64,000 nt of DNA from Hymenobacter aquaticus (lineage in GTDB: Bacteria; Bacteroidota; Bacteroidia; Cytophagales; Hymenobacteraceae). Positions within the stretch are counted from its first letter, which is position 1. Each line of letters opens with the position of its first letter. Both the position numbers and the translations under genes were made by a program. Below the pieces are notes generated by a model, which ran no database searches, was not told where the DNA came from, and saw only the letters and a program-made list of their open reading frames with translations. Positions 22,793 to 30,496 of this stretch are shown piece after piece. The DNA is taken from contig NZ_SRLC01000001.1 of NCBI RefSeq assembly GCF_004765605.1, forward strand, positions 1,612,001 to 1,676,000, given 5' to 3'.

Positions 22793-23575
22793 ATGTTTCG
22801 AAGTACCATTTGGCCGCAAGTTAAGCGCCCCTCGCGGGTTTTTCGTGTTTACGCCGGATTGGCCGCCACGGCGGCCCTACTGGCGGGCTGCGGCAAGGGC
22901 CACGAGCTGGACTGCCTCAAAAGCACGGGCGACGTAGAGTCGGAGCGGCGCGAGCTGGCGGCCTTCCAGACGGTAATAGCCTACGACAACGTGGACGTAA
23001 CGTTGGTGCAGAGCGCGCAAACCTACGCCGAGGTGCGGGCCGGCGAAAACCTGCTGGAAGACATTGAGCTGACCGTGGAACACGGGCAGCTGACCATCCG
23101 CAACACCAGCCGCTGCAACTGGATGCGAACCTACGACACGCCCCGCGAAGTAACCCTGTACCTGCCCCGCCTGCGCGACGTGTTTTTGCGGGGCCAGGGC
23201 AACGTGCGCACCGCCGGCACGTTCCGCACCGACAGTCTCTTCTGCCACCTCGTCGGGGCCGGCGACTACGACCTGGACCTCAGCAGCAAGTACGTGAACC
23301 TGGACATGTACGAGCTGGGCGACATCAACCTGCGGGGTCAAACCAACGTGTTCACCCTGCTTGTAGGAGGCAATGGCAGCCTCCGCGCCAGCGGCCTGCA
23401 AGCCCAGCAGTGCTACTTCCGCTTCAACCACGACAGCAACGGCAACGCCTACGTGCAGGCCCGCGACTTTCTGGGCGGCACCAACGCCGGCACCGGCACG
23501 CTCTACTACGCCGGCAACCCGCCCCAAACCGACATTCGCGTGACCGGTAAAGGCCAAGTGGTGCAGCAGAAGTGA
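22793..23575 (+). CDS. Lipoprotein with GIN domain (DUF2807)
   Basis: A 260-aa protein. The N-terminal helix ends with a lipobox LLAGC (Cys33), so it is a probable lipoprotein. The mature part is a head-GIN right-handed beta-helix: residues ~60-90 (IAYDNVDVTLVQSAQ, typical first turn), then TLYLPRLRDVFLRGQGNVR and LDMYELGDINLRGQ, each about one helical rung, ending VTGKGQVVQQK. DUF2807 proteins are cell-surface or periplasmic and suggested to act in adhesion, but function is not established. It is followed 9 nt later by a small membrane protein, likely co-transcribed. Confidence 0.85.
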   Translation: MFRSTIWPQVKRPSRVFRVYAGLAATAALLAGCGKGHELDCLKSTGDVESERRELAAFQTVIAYDNVDVTLVQSAQTYAEVRAGENLLEDIELTVEHGQLTIRNTSRCNWMRTYDTPREVTLYLPRLRDVFLRGQGNVRTAGTFRTDSLFCHLVGAGDYDLDLSSKYVNLDMYELGDINLRGQTNVFTLLVGGNGSLRASGLQAQQCYFRFNHDSNGNAYVQARDFLGGTNAGTGTLYYAGNPPQTDIRVTGKGQVVQQK

Positions 23576-23584
23576 ATCAGCCTT

Positions 23585-24046
23585 ATGAGTTCAACGTTGG
23601 CCGCTACCCTGCTCGGGCAGTTTCTGCCCCTCATTCTGCTCCTAATAGTGGCCTGGAAAGGTACGCTGCGGCGCAGTCCCCGGTACTTGCTGCCCGTGCT
23701 GCTGGCCGGGGCGGGCCTGGTCATCGGGCTGCTGTTCAGACTGCAGCACTGGGAAGGAGCCGTGGGTATTTTGCTGGGCAGCGCCACCGTGCTGCTGGGC
23801 TGCTACGGCGCCTTGTTTGCCCGTAAGCCCACCAAAACCCGCCTCGATTGGCTGAAGCTGGCGCTGGTGGCCGCTTTGGGCAGCTGGGGCATCGCCCTAG
23901 CCTTCGCCGGCCCCAACGTAGTGCGCGGGTTCAGCAGCCTGCTCACGGTGGCGCTGTGGGCCGTCGTGCTCGATTTCGGCTACGTTACGTTTCTCCGGCG
24001 ACCTACAAATCCCCCAGCTGCGGCCGGATCAGCAGCTCCTCGATAA
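23585..24046 (+). CDS. Four-helix membrane protein of unknown function
   Basis: A 153-aa protein with four or five hydrophobic segments, e.g. QFLPLILLLIVAWKG, YLLPVLLAGAGLVIGLLF and GSWGIALAFAG. The motif RLQHWEGAVGILLGSATVLL, Trp-Glu-Gly-Ala inside a helix turn, resembles the N-terminal membrane region of some GldL-like Bacteroidota proteins, but the match is too weak to name. It sits 9 nt after the GIN lipoprotein. Its 3' end overlaps the convergent SDR gene by 44 bp. Confidence 0.65.
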   Translation: MSSTLAATLLGQFLPLILLLIVAWKGTLRRSPRYLLPVLLAGAGLVIGLLFRLQHWEGAVGILLGSATVLLGCYGALFARKPTKTRLDWLKLALVAALGSWGIALAFAGPNVVRGFSSLLTVALWAVVLDFGYVTFLRRPTNPPAAAGSAAPR

Positions 24047-24716
24047 CCGCTTGAGGCGACAGGGAGTAGGCTCCGAATACGGCTTCGGCCACGTCTTCGG
24101 CCTTGATAAACCGCTCGGCCGGCAAATCGACGCCCTCCCAACTGGCCGTGAGCGTGGCGCCGGGCAAAACGGCCGTCACGCGCAGGTTGTGCTCTTTCAG
24201 CTCCTCGCGCAGTCCTTTGCTCATGCCGTAGAGCGCGAATTTGGCAATGCTGTAGGAGCCGCCATTGGGGTAAGCCATGATGCTGGCCGTGGAGCACATA
24301 TTGAAAATATGGCCCGTGCGGCGCGCAATCATGCCCGGCAGCAGAGCCCGGGTCACGTCGTAGGCGCTGTACAGGTTCACGTCGATCATCTGGCGCAGCT
24401 GCGAGCCGTCGGCGGGCTCGTCCTGCAAGCGGCCGGGAACAAAGGCGCCGGTGTTGTTGACCAGCACCTCGACCGGCACGCCCAGGCTCAGCACAAATTC
24501 GGTGAAGCGGCGCGTTTCCTCGGCCTGGCTTAGGTCGGCGGCCAGCGTGTGCACCGGCACGCCGGGAACTTCCTGGCGCAGAGCGGTTGTGAGAGCGGCT
24601 AGGTCCTGGGCCGAGCGGGCGCAGGTGATGATGCCGAAGCCCGCCTGAGCGAAGCGCCGCCCGATAGCCCGGCCAATTCCTTTCGTACCACCCGTGACAA
24701 CGATATATTTTTGCAT
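24003..24716 (-). CDS. Short-chain dehydrogenase/reductase
   Basis: A 237-aa classical SDR: cofactor loop TGGTKGIG (8-15), VNNTGAFVPG (structural NAG replaced by NTG), NMCSTASI with catalytic Ser, and YSIAK active-site pair. The pattern is like the sepiapterin-reductase or 3-ketoacyl-reductase branch; substrate unknown. Its last 44 bp overlap the 3' end of the membrane protein coming from the other side. It lies 113 bp from the divergent mlaE start. Confidence 0.85.
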   Translation of the reverse strand: MQKYIVVTGGTKGIGRAIGRRFAQAGFGIITCARSAQDLAALTTALRQEVPGVPVHTLAADLSQAEETRRFTEFVLSLGVPVEVLVNNTGAFVPGRLQDEPADGSQLRQMIDVNLYSAYDVTRALLPGMIARRTGHIFNMCSTASIMAYPNGGSYSIAKFALYGMSKGLREELKEHNLRVTAVLPGATLTASWEGVDLPAERFIKAEDVAEAVFGAYSLSPQAVIEELLIRPQLGDL

Positions 24717-24829
24717 TCCTTTGATTAGCGTTTTGGTTTTTACGTATGGTAGGCAAGCTCCGCGCTGGGCGCTGTTTCGTGCTACCTACGGCGCAAGTTT
24801 GGGCTTTTATCCTTTCTGCTTCTCTTTTT

Positions 24830-25561
24830 ATGGTTAAAACCTTCGGTGAGTTTCTACTCTTCATGCAAAGCATGCTGGTTCGGAAGGAGCGTTTGGGCGT
24901 GTTGTGGCAACGCATGCTGGATGAGGCCATTCTCATCGGCATCGACTCCGTCTTTATCGTCTCCATCGTTTCGGCCTTTATCGGGGCCGTTACCTGCGTC
25001 CAGATTGCCTACAACCTGGTCAACCCCCTGATTCCGAAGTCAACCATCGGCTTCATGGTGCGCGAGATGACGATTCTGGAGCTGGCCCCCACCATTACCA
25101 GCATCGTGCTGGCGGGCAAGGTCGGCAGCAGCATTGCCGGCGGCCTGGGCACCATGCGCATCACCGAGCAGGTCGATGCCCTGGAAGTAATGGGCATCAA
25201 CTCGGCTTCCTACCTGGTACTGCCCAAAATCGTGGCGGCCATGCTGATGTTTCCCCTGCTGGTTATTCTGGCGATGGTGCTCTCCATCATGGGCGGCTAC
25301 CTGGCCGGCACGCTGTCGGGCGCCATGTCGGCCCAGGAGTACGTGGAAGGCATCCGCACCGATTTTGTGCCCTACAACATCGTTTTCGCCCTGATTAAGT
25401 CGGTGGTCTTCGCCTTTCTGGTATCGGCCATTTCCGCCTACAAAGGCTACTACACCAAAGGGGGCGCCCTGGAAGTAGGCGCGGCCAGCACCGGGGCCGT
25501 TACCAATTCCATTATTGCCATCCTGCTGGCCGACTACGTACTGGCCGCCGTCCTTTTGTAA
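24830..25561 (+). CDS. mlaE: MlaE-family ABC transporter permease (lipid asymmetry)
   Basis: A 243-aa MlaE/YrbE permease. The diagnostic blocks are VSAFIGAVTCVQIAYNLV, MVREMTILELAPTITSIVLAGKVGSSIAGGLGTMRITEQVDALEVMG (no gap) and the GYYTKGGALEVGAASTGAVTNS C-terminal region. With the ATPase MlaF it moves phospholipid between inner and outer membranes. The start is ATG 24830; an in-frame extension to 24746 has no family similarity. It pairs with the ATPase gene 106 bp downstream, the gap being filled by a repeat hairpin. No MCE/MlaD gene follows here. Confidence 0.93.
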   Translation: MVKTFGEFLLFMQSMLVRKERLGVLWQRMLDEAILIGIDSVFIVSIVSAFIGAVTCVQIAYNLVNPLIPKSTIGFMVREMTILELAPTITSIVLAGKVGSSIAGGLGTMRITEQVDALEVMGINSASYLVLPKIVAAMLMFPLLVILAMVLSIMGGYLAGTLSGAMSAQEYVEGIRTDFVPYNIVFALIKSVVFAFLVSAISAYKGYYTKGGALEVGAASTGAVTNSIIAILLADYVLAAVLL

Positions 25562-25667
25562 TGTGCTAATGGTTAATGTGCTCATGTGCTAAATCAACTT
25601 GCTTGGTTGATACGACAGCGGCACATCATCAGCACATTCAAACACATTAGCAAATCAGCACATTAGC
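25562..25667. repeat. Tandem-repeat hairpin between mlaE and mlaF
   Basis: The left arm repeats ATGTGCTA/ATGGTTA/ATGTGCTC, the right arm its complement (AGCACATTC, ACACATTAGC, AGCACATTAGC). An inner hairpin ATCAAC/GTTGAT surrounds TTGCTTG. It fills the gap exactly between stop and start codons. Confidence 0.8.
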
Positions 25668-26477
25668 ATGATTGAAGTTCATAACGTTCAGAAAGCCTTC
25701 AACGGCAACCCCGTGTTGAAAGGCATTACCTGCACTTTCGAGACGGGCAAGTGTAACCTGCTGCTCGGGGGCTCGGGCACGGGCAAAAGCGTGCTGCTGC
25801 AGTGCATCGTGGGCCTGATGAAACCCGACCTGGGCAGCATCACCTTCGACGGGCTGGTATTCACCAACAACAAGGTGGACATCAAGCAGGAAATCCGCCG
25901 CAAAATCGGGATGCTGTTTCAGGGCGGCGCGCTATTCGACTCGATGACGGTGTTCGAAAACACGGAGTTTCCGCTGAAGATGCTCACGCCCGAAATGAGC
26001 AAGGAAGAGCGGCGCGACCGGGTCGAGTTCTGCCTCAAGCGCGTGGGCCTGGAAAACGCCGGCACCAAAATGCCCTCCGAAATATCGGGCGGCATGAAGA
26101 AGCGCGTGGGCATTGCCCGCGCCATTGCGCCCAACTGCACCTACCTGTTCTGCGACGAGCCCAACTCCGGCCTCGACCCGGCCACCAGCATCAAGATTGA
26201 CGAGCTGATCTACGAAATCACCCACGAGTACGGCATCACCACCGTCGTCATCACCCACGACATGAACTCGGTGGTCGAAATCGGGGACCATATCATCTTC
26301 CTGCACAAGGGCCAGAAGCTCTGGGACGGCAACAAGGACGAAATCCTGAACACCACCGTGCCCGAGCTCAAGGAGTTCATCTTCAGCAGCAGCCTGGTGC
26401 GGGCCGCCAAGAAGGTGGACGAAGAAACCGAAGGCGGCCTGGCCGCCGCCACTTCCGACGAGGCCATCAACATCTAA
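25668..26477 (+). CDS. mlaF: MlaF-family ABC transporter ATPase
   Basis: A 269-aa ATPase partner of MlaE. Walker A is GGSGTGKS (34-41), the signature ISGGMKKRVGIARA (~139-152), Walker B LFCDEPNSGLDP (~162-173) and the switch VITHDM (~200-205). The EPNSGLDP form and MKKRVGIARA are typical of the Mla ATPases. A C-terminal extension (~245-269, FSSSLVRAAKKVDEE) is longer than the catalytic core and may contact the permease dimer. The gene ends in a strong bidirectional terminator. Confidence 0.93.
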   Translation: MIEVHNVQKAFNGNPVLKGITCTFETGKCNLLLGGSGTGKSVLLQCIVGLMKPDLGSITFDGLVFTNNKVDIKQEIRRKIGMLFQGGALFDSMTVFENTEFPLKMLTPEMSKEERRDRVEFCLKRVGLENAGTKMPSEISGGMKKRVGIARAIAPNCTYLFCDEPNSGLDPATSIKIDELIYEITHEYGITTVVITHDMNSVVEIGDHIIFLHKGQKLWDGNKDEILNTTVPELKEFIFSSSLVRAAKKVDEETEGGLAAATSDEAINI

Positions 26478-26494
26478 GCCGGATCCGTTTCAAC

Positions 26495-26532
26495 AAAAAA
26501 GCCCCGCCGACTGCAGTCGGCGGGGCTTTTTT
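26495..26532 (+). terminator. Bidirectional rho-independent terminator (mlaF / yfiT)
   Basis: A perfect 19-bp-arm palindrome, A6-GCCCCGCCGACTG and its complement ending in T6, between converging genes. Confidence 0.95.
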
Positions 26533-26559
26533 CATGTGTACTGGCAGTTGGTGCCAAAC

Positions 26560-27105
26560 TTAAAACCCCGCGCGGCGGCGCAGCTCCGTGATGTGCGCCA
26601 GGTGGTGCTGCCCGTGCCAGGCATACATCGTCAGCGCCTGATCCAGGGTAAAGCTGCGCTGGGAGCCGGGATGGTAGAACGTGCGCAGCCACTGTGCCTC
26701 CGTCAGCTGCCGCAGCAAAATCGTCCAGCGGATGTGCAACGACTCCAGCAGCGCCAACGACACGGCCACTGGGGTGGCTTGCACGTCGGGTAGCTCGGCC
26801 CAGGCCTGCTCGTCGTAGGGGCAAATGGTGGGGTTGTCCTCCGTCAGGGCCAGGCGCATGCGGGTGTAGGCGTTCAGGTGGGAGTCGGGCAGGTGGTGCA
26901 GCACCTGGCGCACCGTCCAGCCGCCCGGCCGGTAAGGCGTGTCGAGCTGCTGGGGCGTGAGGCCCGTTGCGGCGGCCCGTACCTGGTCGGGCAACACGGC
27001 AATTCTAGCAATCAGAGCCAGGCGCTGCCCCTGGCTGAGCGGCTCCTCGGGCAACACGGCGGGCCCAATCGGGTAACGTAGATCGGGGGCGGCAGTCGTA
27101 TCCAT
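26560..27105 (-). CDS. YfiT-type DinB-fold metal-dependent hydrolase / bacillithiol transferase family
   Basis: A 181-aa DinB four-helix protein. It has the YfiT hallmark DLRYPIGP near the N-terminus, GGWTVRQVLHHLPDSH (~61-76; first metal His) and YAWHGQHHLAHI near the C-terminus, which holds the other two metal His. The start at ATG 27105 (MDTTAAPDLRYP) is preferred to an upstream alternative by family length. YfiT/BstA members conjugate bacillithiol or act as metal-dependent hydrolases; Cytophagales are reported to make bacillithiol, so a thiol-transferase role is plausible but inferred. Convergent with mlaF. Confidence 0.85.
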   Translation of the reverse strand: MDTTAAPDLRYPIGPAVLPEEPLSQGQRLALIARIAVLPDQVRAAATGLTPQQLDTPYRPGGWTVRQVLHHLPDSHLNAYTRMRLALTEDNPTICPYDEQAWAELPDVQATPVAVSLALLESLHIRWTILLRQLTEAQWLRTFYHPGSQRSFTLDQALTMYAWHGQHHLAHITELRRRAGF

Positions 27106-27200
27106 GATAAGCGGTTTGGTTGAGGGCCGCAAGGTACTAAAAGCCGCCTGGCCGGGTGCCCCTCCCCTGCCCGCCTACCCGCTCACTCTCTTTCGGGCCA

Positions 27201-27232
27201 AAAAAAACGGCTCCCCTGGTACAGGAGAGCCG
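27201..27232 (-). terminator. Rho-independent terminator of the bifunctional nuclease gene
   Basis: Minus strand: an 11-bp stem (27208-27218 with 27222-27232, one mismatch) followed by seven T. Confidence 0.8.
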
Positions 27233-27255
27233 TGTTCTGGGTGGCGTAAAACGCC

Positions 27256-27879
27256 TTAGCCGTTGCGCTTGTTGAGTTCGTCGCGGATTTTGGCGGCCTT
27301 TTCGTAATCCTCATTGGCCAGGGCCTGATTCAGCATTTTGCTCAGCTCCTCCAGCGACACCTGGCCGCTGGGGTCCCGGGGCGTGGGCTCGGGCTTGGGG
27401 CTGCCCGTGCTGTCGTCATCCTCGTCCTCGTCATCCTCGTCGGCGTCGTCGTCGGTGTTTTCATCCAGGTCGCTCAGGATGATGCCGGCTTCGCTCAGCA
27501 CGCTTTCCACCGTGAAAATCGGCACCCCGAAACGCAGGCCAATGGCAATGGCGTCGCTGGGGCGGGCATCCAGCTCGAAGGTCGTAGCCCCGTCGGTGCA
27601 GACGATCTTGGAGTAGAACACGCCTTCCTTCAGGTCAGAAATCAGTACTTCCAGCACGGCCACGTGCACGTGCTCGGCAAACGACTTGAACAAATCGTGC
27701 GTGAGCGGCCGATTCGGGTTGATTTTCTCAATCTGGATGGCAATACTTTGCGCCTCGAACATGCCGATGATGATGGGCAAGCGCCGGTTGCCGGTTTTCT
27801 CGCCCAGAATCAGGGCAAAGGAGCCGGACTGTGACTGGCTGGACGAGAGGCCCAGAATTTCGAGCTGTATTTTTTTCAA
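27256..27879 (-). CDS. Bifunctional nuclease family protein (DUF151) with UVR motif
   Basis: A 207-aa protein. Residues 1-135 are a DUF151/BFN domain: KKIQLEILGLSSSQSQSGSFAL, RRLPIIIGMFEAQSIAIQIE and LDARPSDAIAIGLRFGVPIF, the diagnostic block. A short very acidic linker (DDDADEDDEDEDDD, ~143-156) leads to a C-terminal UVR motif, SLEELSKMLNQALANEDYEKAAKIRDEL without its first residues. This BFN-UVR layout is standard in Bacteroidota. Plant relatives have DNase/RNase activity; in bacteria the role is unproven. The next gene upstream is etfA, with a repeat hairpin filling the 99-bp gap. Confidence 0.92.
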   Translation of the reverse strand: MKKIQLEILGLSSSQSQSGSFALILGEKTGNRRLPIIIGMFEAQSIAIQIEKINPNRPLTHDLFKSFAEHVHVAVLEVLISDLKEGVFYSKIVCTDGATTFELDARPSDAIAIGLRFGVPIFTVESVLSEAGIILSDLDENTDDDADEDDEDEDDDSTGSPKPEPTPRDPSGQVSLEELSKMLNQALANEDYEKAAKIRDELNKRNG

Positions 27880-27885
27880 GGGTTC

Positions 27886-27984
27886 TAGGAGCTTAGGGTC
27901 TTGGGAGCTTGGGGTCTTGGACGCGTCAGAAAGGCAAAGCTAGGCTTTCTCGTTTCTGAAACCCAAGACCCCAAGACCCTAATT
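27886..27984. repeat. Heptamer-repeat hairpin (GGGTCTT units)
   Basis: The left arm has TTAGGGTCTTGGG and GGGGTCTTGG, the right arm the complement CCCAAGACCCCAAGACCCTAA. An inner hairpin AGAAAGGC/GGCTTTCT (~27929-27950) forms the apex. It spans the whole gap between the nuclease gene and etfA. Confidence 0.8.
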
Positions 27985-28956
27985 CAATTCCTTAACGGCC
28001 TGGGTGAGTTTGGGCAGTACTTCGAAAACGTCGCCTACGATGCCATAATCAGCAGCCTTGAAGAACGGTGCCTCCGGATCTTTGTTGATTACGACAATCA
28101 CTTTCGAGGAGTTCACCCCCGCCAGGTGCTGGATGGCCCCCGAAATACCGCAGGCAATATACAGGTTTGGCGAAACCGTGATACCCGTCTGACCCACGTG
28201 CTCGTGGTGAGGGCGCCAGTCGACGTCCGACACGGGCTTGGAGCAGGCCGTAGCCGCGCCCAGAGCCTTAGCCAGGTCCTCAATCAGGTGCCAGTTCTCC
28301 GGGCCTTTCATGCCGCGGCCACCCGATACCACGCGGTCAGCCTCGGGCAGCAGCACGCCGCCGGCCTGATCCTGCATTACCACCTGCTTGGGCGCGTCGG
28401 CGAAGTCAGCGTCCGAGAGGCTGGCCGAGAACGACTCCACCGTGGCGGTTTTGCCGGCCTCGTGCAGGGCCTCAATCGAGTTTTTCTTGACGGCCAGAAT
28501 CTTCCGGTCGCCGCTGAGCACTACGTCGGCAAAGGCTTTGCCCGAGAAGGCGCCGCGCTTCACCGTGAAGGAGCCACCGTCGTTTTTGGGCAGCTCGACT
28601 ACGTTGGTGGCCAGGCTGGCCTTCAGGCGCACCGACAGGCGCGAGCCCACGGCGGCGCCAATGTTGGAGTTGGCCAGCACGATTACCTGGGCACTTTCCT
28701 TTTCGGCGGCGGCGGCAATGAGCTTGGTGTAGGCACCATTTACGAAATCCTTCAGGCGGGGCTCAGCGTCGTAGAGCACCTTGCTGATGCCCTGCTCCCC
28801 GAGCTTAGCCAGATTGGCTTCGGTAGCCTCGCCCACGGCCACGGCCGTAGCCGTGGTGCCGAGCATCTGGGCTACCTGGCTCCCGTAGGAAGCCACTTCC
28901 AACGACGATTTTTTAACCTCGCCGCCATCACATTCAACTACTACTAGAACGGACAT
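27979..28956 (-). CDS. etfA: Electron transfer flavoprotein alpha subunit
   Basis: The FAD-bearing subunit of ETF, which carries electrons from acyl-CoA and other dehydrogenases to the quinone pool. 325 aa. The N-terminal half is the Rossmann-like domain starting [18 protein letters not shown]; the FAD domain contains [14 protein letters not shown] (~196-209), [19 protein letters not shown] (~230-248), [15 protein letters not shown] and [21 protein letters not shown] with the conserved FAD-binding loop, all as in the family. Co-transcribed with etfB, which lies upstream behind a repeat hairpin. Confidence 0.96.
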   Translation of the reverse strand: MSVLVVVECDGGEVKKSSLEVASYGSQVAQMLGTTATAVAVGEATEANLAKLGEQGISKVLYDAEPRLKDFVNGAYTKLIAAAAEKESAQVIVLANSNIGAAVGSRLSVRLKASLATNVVELPKNDGGSFTVKRGAFSGKAFADVVLSGDRKILAVKKNSIEALHEAGKTATVESFSASLSDADFADAPKQVVMQDQAGGVLLPEADRVVSGGRGMKGPENWHLIEDLAKALGAATACSKPVSDVDWRPHHEHVGQTGITVSPNLYIACGISGAIQHLAGVNSSKVIVVINKDPEAPFFKAADYGIVGDVFEVLPKLTQAVKELN

Positions 28957-28964
28957 TTCATGGG

Positions 28965-29048
28965 AATTATGAATTATGAATGTTGAATTATGAATATCCG
29001 AGTTAGCACGTTTGCCAATTCAGAATTCAGAATTCAGAATTCAGAATT
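28965..29048. repeat. Heptamer-repeat hairpin between etfB and etfA (CAGAATT x4)
   Basis: The right arm is four exact CAGAATT copies (29021-29048). The left arm (from 28965) has GAATTATGAATTATGAATG-type units that pair imperfectly with it. It fills nearly all of the etfB-etfA gap. Confidence 0.85.
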
Positions 29049-29054
29049 CTGTTT

Positions 29055-29795
29055 CTAGATTACTTTGGCTTCGTTGCGGAGCAGCTTGATCAGCTCCCCG
29101 GCCGACTCGGCGGGAATGAGCTTCACGCCCTGCTTCTTGGGGGGCAGCGCGTACTCGGCCACCGAGGTGCGGGCACCTTCGCCCACGGGCTCTACCACTT
29201 TCAGCGGCTTGGTGCGGGCCGTCATGATGCCGCGCATGTTTGGGATGCGGGGCTCGCACATGGGCTGCTGGCAGGAAGCCACGAAAGGCGTATTCACCTC
29301 CACGATTTCCTTGCCGCCCTCGATTTCGCGCTCCAGCGTGGCGGTGTTGGCGCTCATATCGAGCTTCATGGCCGGGGCCACGGTCGGGATGCCGAGCATT
29401 TCGCCCACCATGCCGTGCACCTGGAAGCCATTGTAGTCGATGCTTTCCTTGCCCATCAGAATCACGTCATAGGCGCCTTCTTTGGCAATGGCGGCAATCT
29501 GCTCGGCCACGAAGTAGGCATCCTTGGGCGCGGCGTTGACGCGGATAGCGTCGTCGGCGCCGATGGCCAGGGCTTTGCGAATATTGGGCTCGGTGTCGGC
29601 TTCGCCAACGTTGAGGACGGTTACGGTGCCGCTGCCCTGGGCTTCTTTGAGCTCAATGGCGCGGGTCAGGGCGTATTCGTCCCAAGGGTTAATCACGAAC
29701 TGCACCCCGGCCTTGTTGAACTCCTTGTTATCGGGCGTGAAGGTGATTTTGGTGGTCGTGTCGGGAACGTTGCTGATGCAAACGAGAAACTTCAT
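29055..29795 (-). CDS. etfB: Electron transfer flavoprotein beta subunit
   Basis: The partner of EtfA, binding AMP. 246 aa. It has the typical start MKFLVCISNVPDTTTKI, the domain block FVINPWDEYALTRAIELKE (~33-51), LMGKESIDYNGFQVHGMVGEMLGIP (no gap, ~115-139; the dehydrogenase-recognition loop region) and the C-terminal helix GELIKLLRNEAKVI. First gene of etfB-etfA, divergent from the TPR protein with 78 bp between. Near-consensus boxes TAATTTCG and, on the other strand, TATCTTCG, lie in that gap. Confidence 0.96.
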   Translation of the reverse strand: MKFLVCISNVPDTTTKITFTPDNKEFNKAGVQFVINPWDEYALTRAIELKEAQGSGTVTVLNVGEADTEPNIRKALAIGADDAIRVNAAPKDAYFVAEQIAAIAKEGAYDVILMGKESIDYNGFQVHGMVGEMLGIPTVAPAMKLDMSANTATLEREIEGGKEIVEVNTPFVASCQQPMCEPRIPNMRGIMTARTKPLKVVEPVGEGARTSVAEYALPPKKQGVKLIPAESAGELIKLLRNEAKVI

Positions 29796-29873
29796 CTACG
29801 GCTGCTTGTGGATGGGAGATAAACTACGGGAAAGCCCCTAATTTCGGGCGAAGATACAGAAAACTCCCTCCCG

Positions 29874-30212
29874 ATGGACACTACGCCGACCCGCTTGCAG
29901 CAGCTGCTGACCTTTTACAACGAAGACCCGAACGACCCGTTCATCATCTACGCCCTGGCCACTGAGTATCGGACGACGGAGCCCCAACGGGCTATGGAGT
30001 ATTACCAGACGCTGCTGGATGAGCACCCGGACTACGTGGGTACGTACTACCACGCAGGCAAGATGCTGGAGCAATTACAAAATCCGGAAGAAGCGGAAAA
30101 GGTTTACCGCCGGGGCTTGCAGGTAAGCCGCAAAGCCGGGCAGATGCACGCGGCCAGTGAAATCCAGCAGGCGCTGAACTCGCTGCTCGGCCTCGATTAC
30201 GAAGACGAGTAA
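29874..30212 (+). CDS. Small tetratricopeptide-repeat protein
   Basis: A 112-aa protein with two and a half TPRs. PFIIYALATEYRTTEPQRAMEYYQTLLDEHPD (~22-53, interrupted here for length), YVGTYYHAGKMLEQLQNPEEAEKVYRRGLQVS (likewise), and a final helix EIQQALNSLLG show the 34-residue spacing and the Ala/Gly/Tyr/Pro positions. No signal peptide, so it is cytosolic. It is presumably an adaptor; the partner cannot be told. Divergent from etfB. Terminator-like hairpin at 30314. Confidence 0.85.
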   Translation: MDTTPTRLQQLLTFYNEDPNDPFIIYALATEYRTTEPQRAMEYYQTLLDEHPDYVGTYYHAGKMLEQLQNPEEAEKVYRRGLQVSRKAGQMHAASEIQQALNSLLGLDYEDE

Positions 30213-30313
30213 GCCGCGCGGGCTACGGCCGCGCGGTTTGCTAAAGTCAGGGAACGGTGGTGGGCATAGCAGAACGGGCAAAAGTGAACCTTGAACAGGA
30301 TTACGGCCGGCAG

Positions 30314-30355
30314 CGGCTCGTCGGGCAGCGGAAAGCCCGCCCGACGAGCCGTTTT
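30314..30355 (+). terminator. Rho-independent terminator
   Basis: CGGCTCGTCGGGC and its complement (30314-30351) followed by TTTTCGTTT, downstream of the TPR gene. The rest of 30213-30496 holds no gene. Confidence 0.8.
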
Positions 30356-30496
30356 CGTTTCGCAAAATACGCTGCATGCCGAGTATTATTCAAGCTAAAT
30401 GGGAAATAAATTGTAACCTGTAAAGAGGAATTGCGTTTTAACGAGGCTTTTGCACTCCGGTCCGAACTATAACCCGGCCCGGGGTGTCAGACAGCC

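Noticed and set aside
26474..26824. Minus-strand frame overlapping the mlaF terminator
   Set aside because: It runs through a strong terminator and overlaps the YfiT gene in another frame.
29015..29048. CRISPR-like short direct repeats (CAGAATT x4)
   Set aside because: No spacers between copies and the facing arm forms a hairpin; not a CRISPR array.
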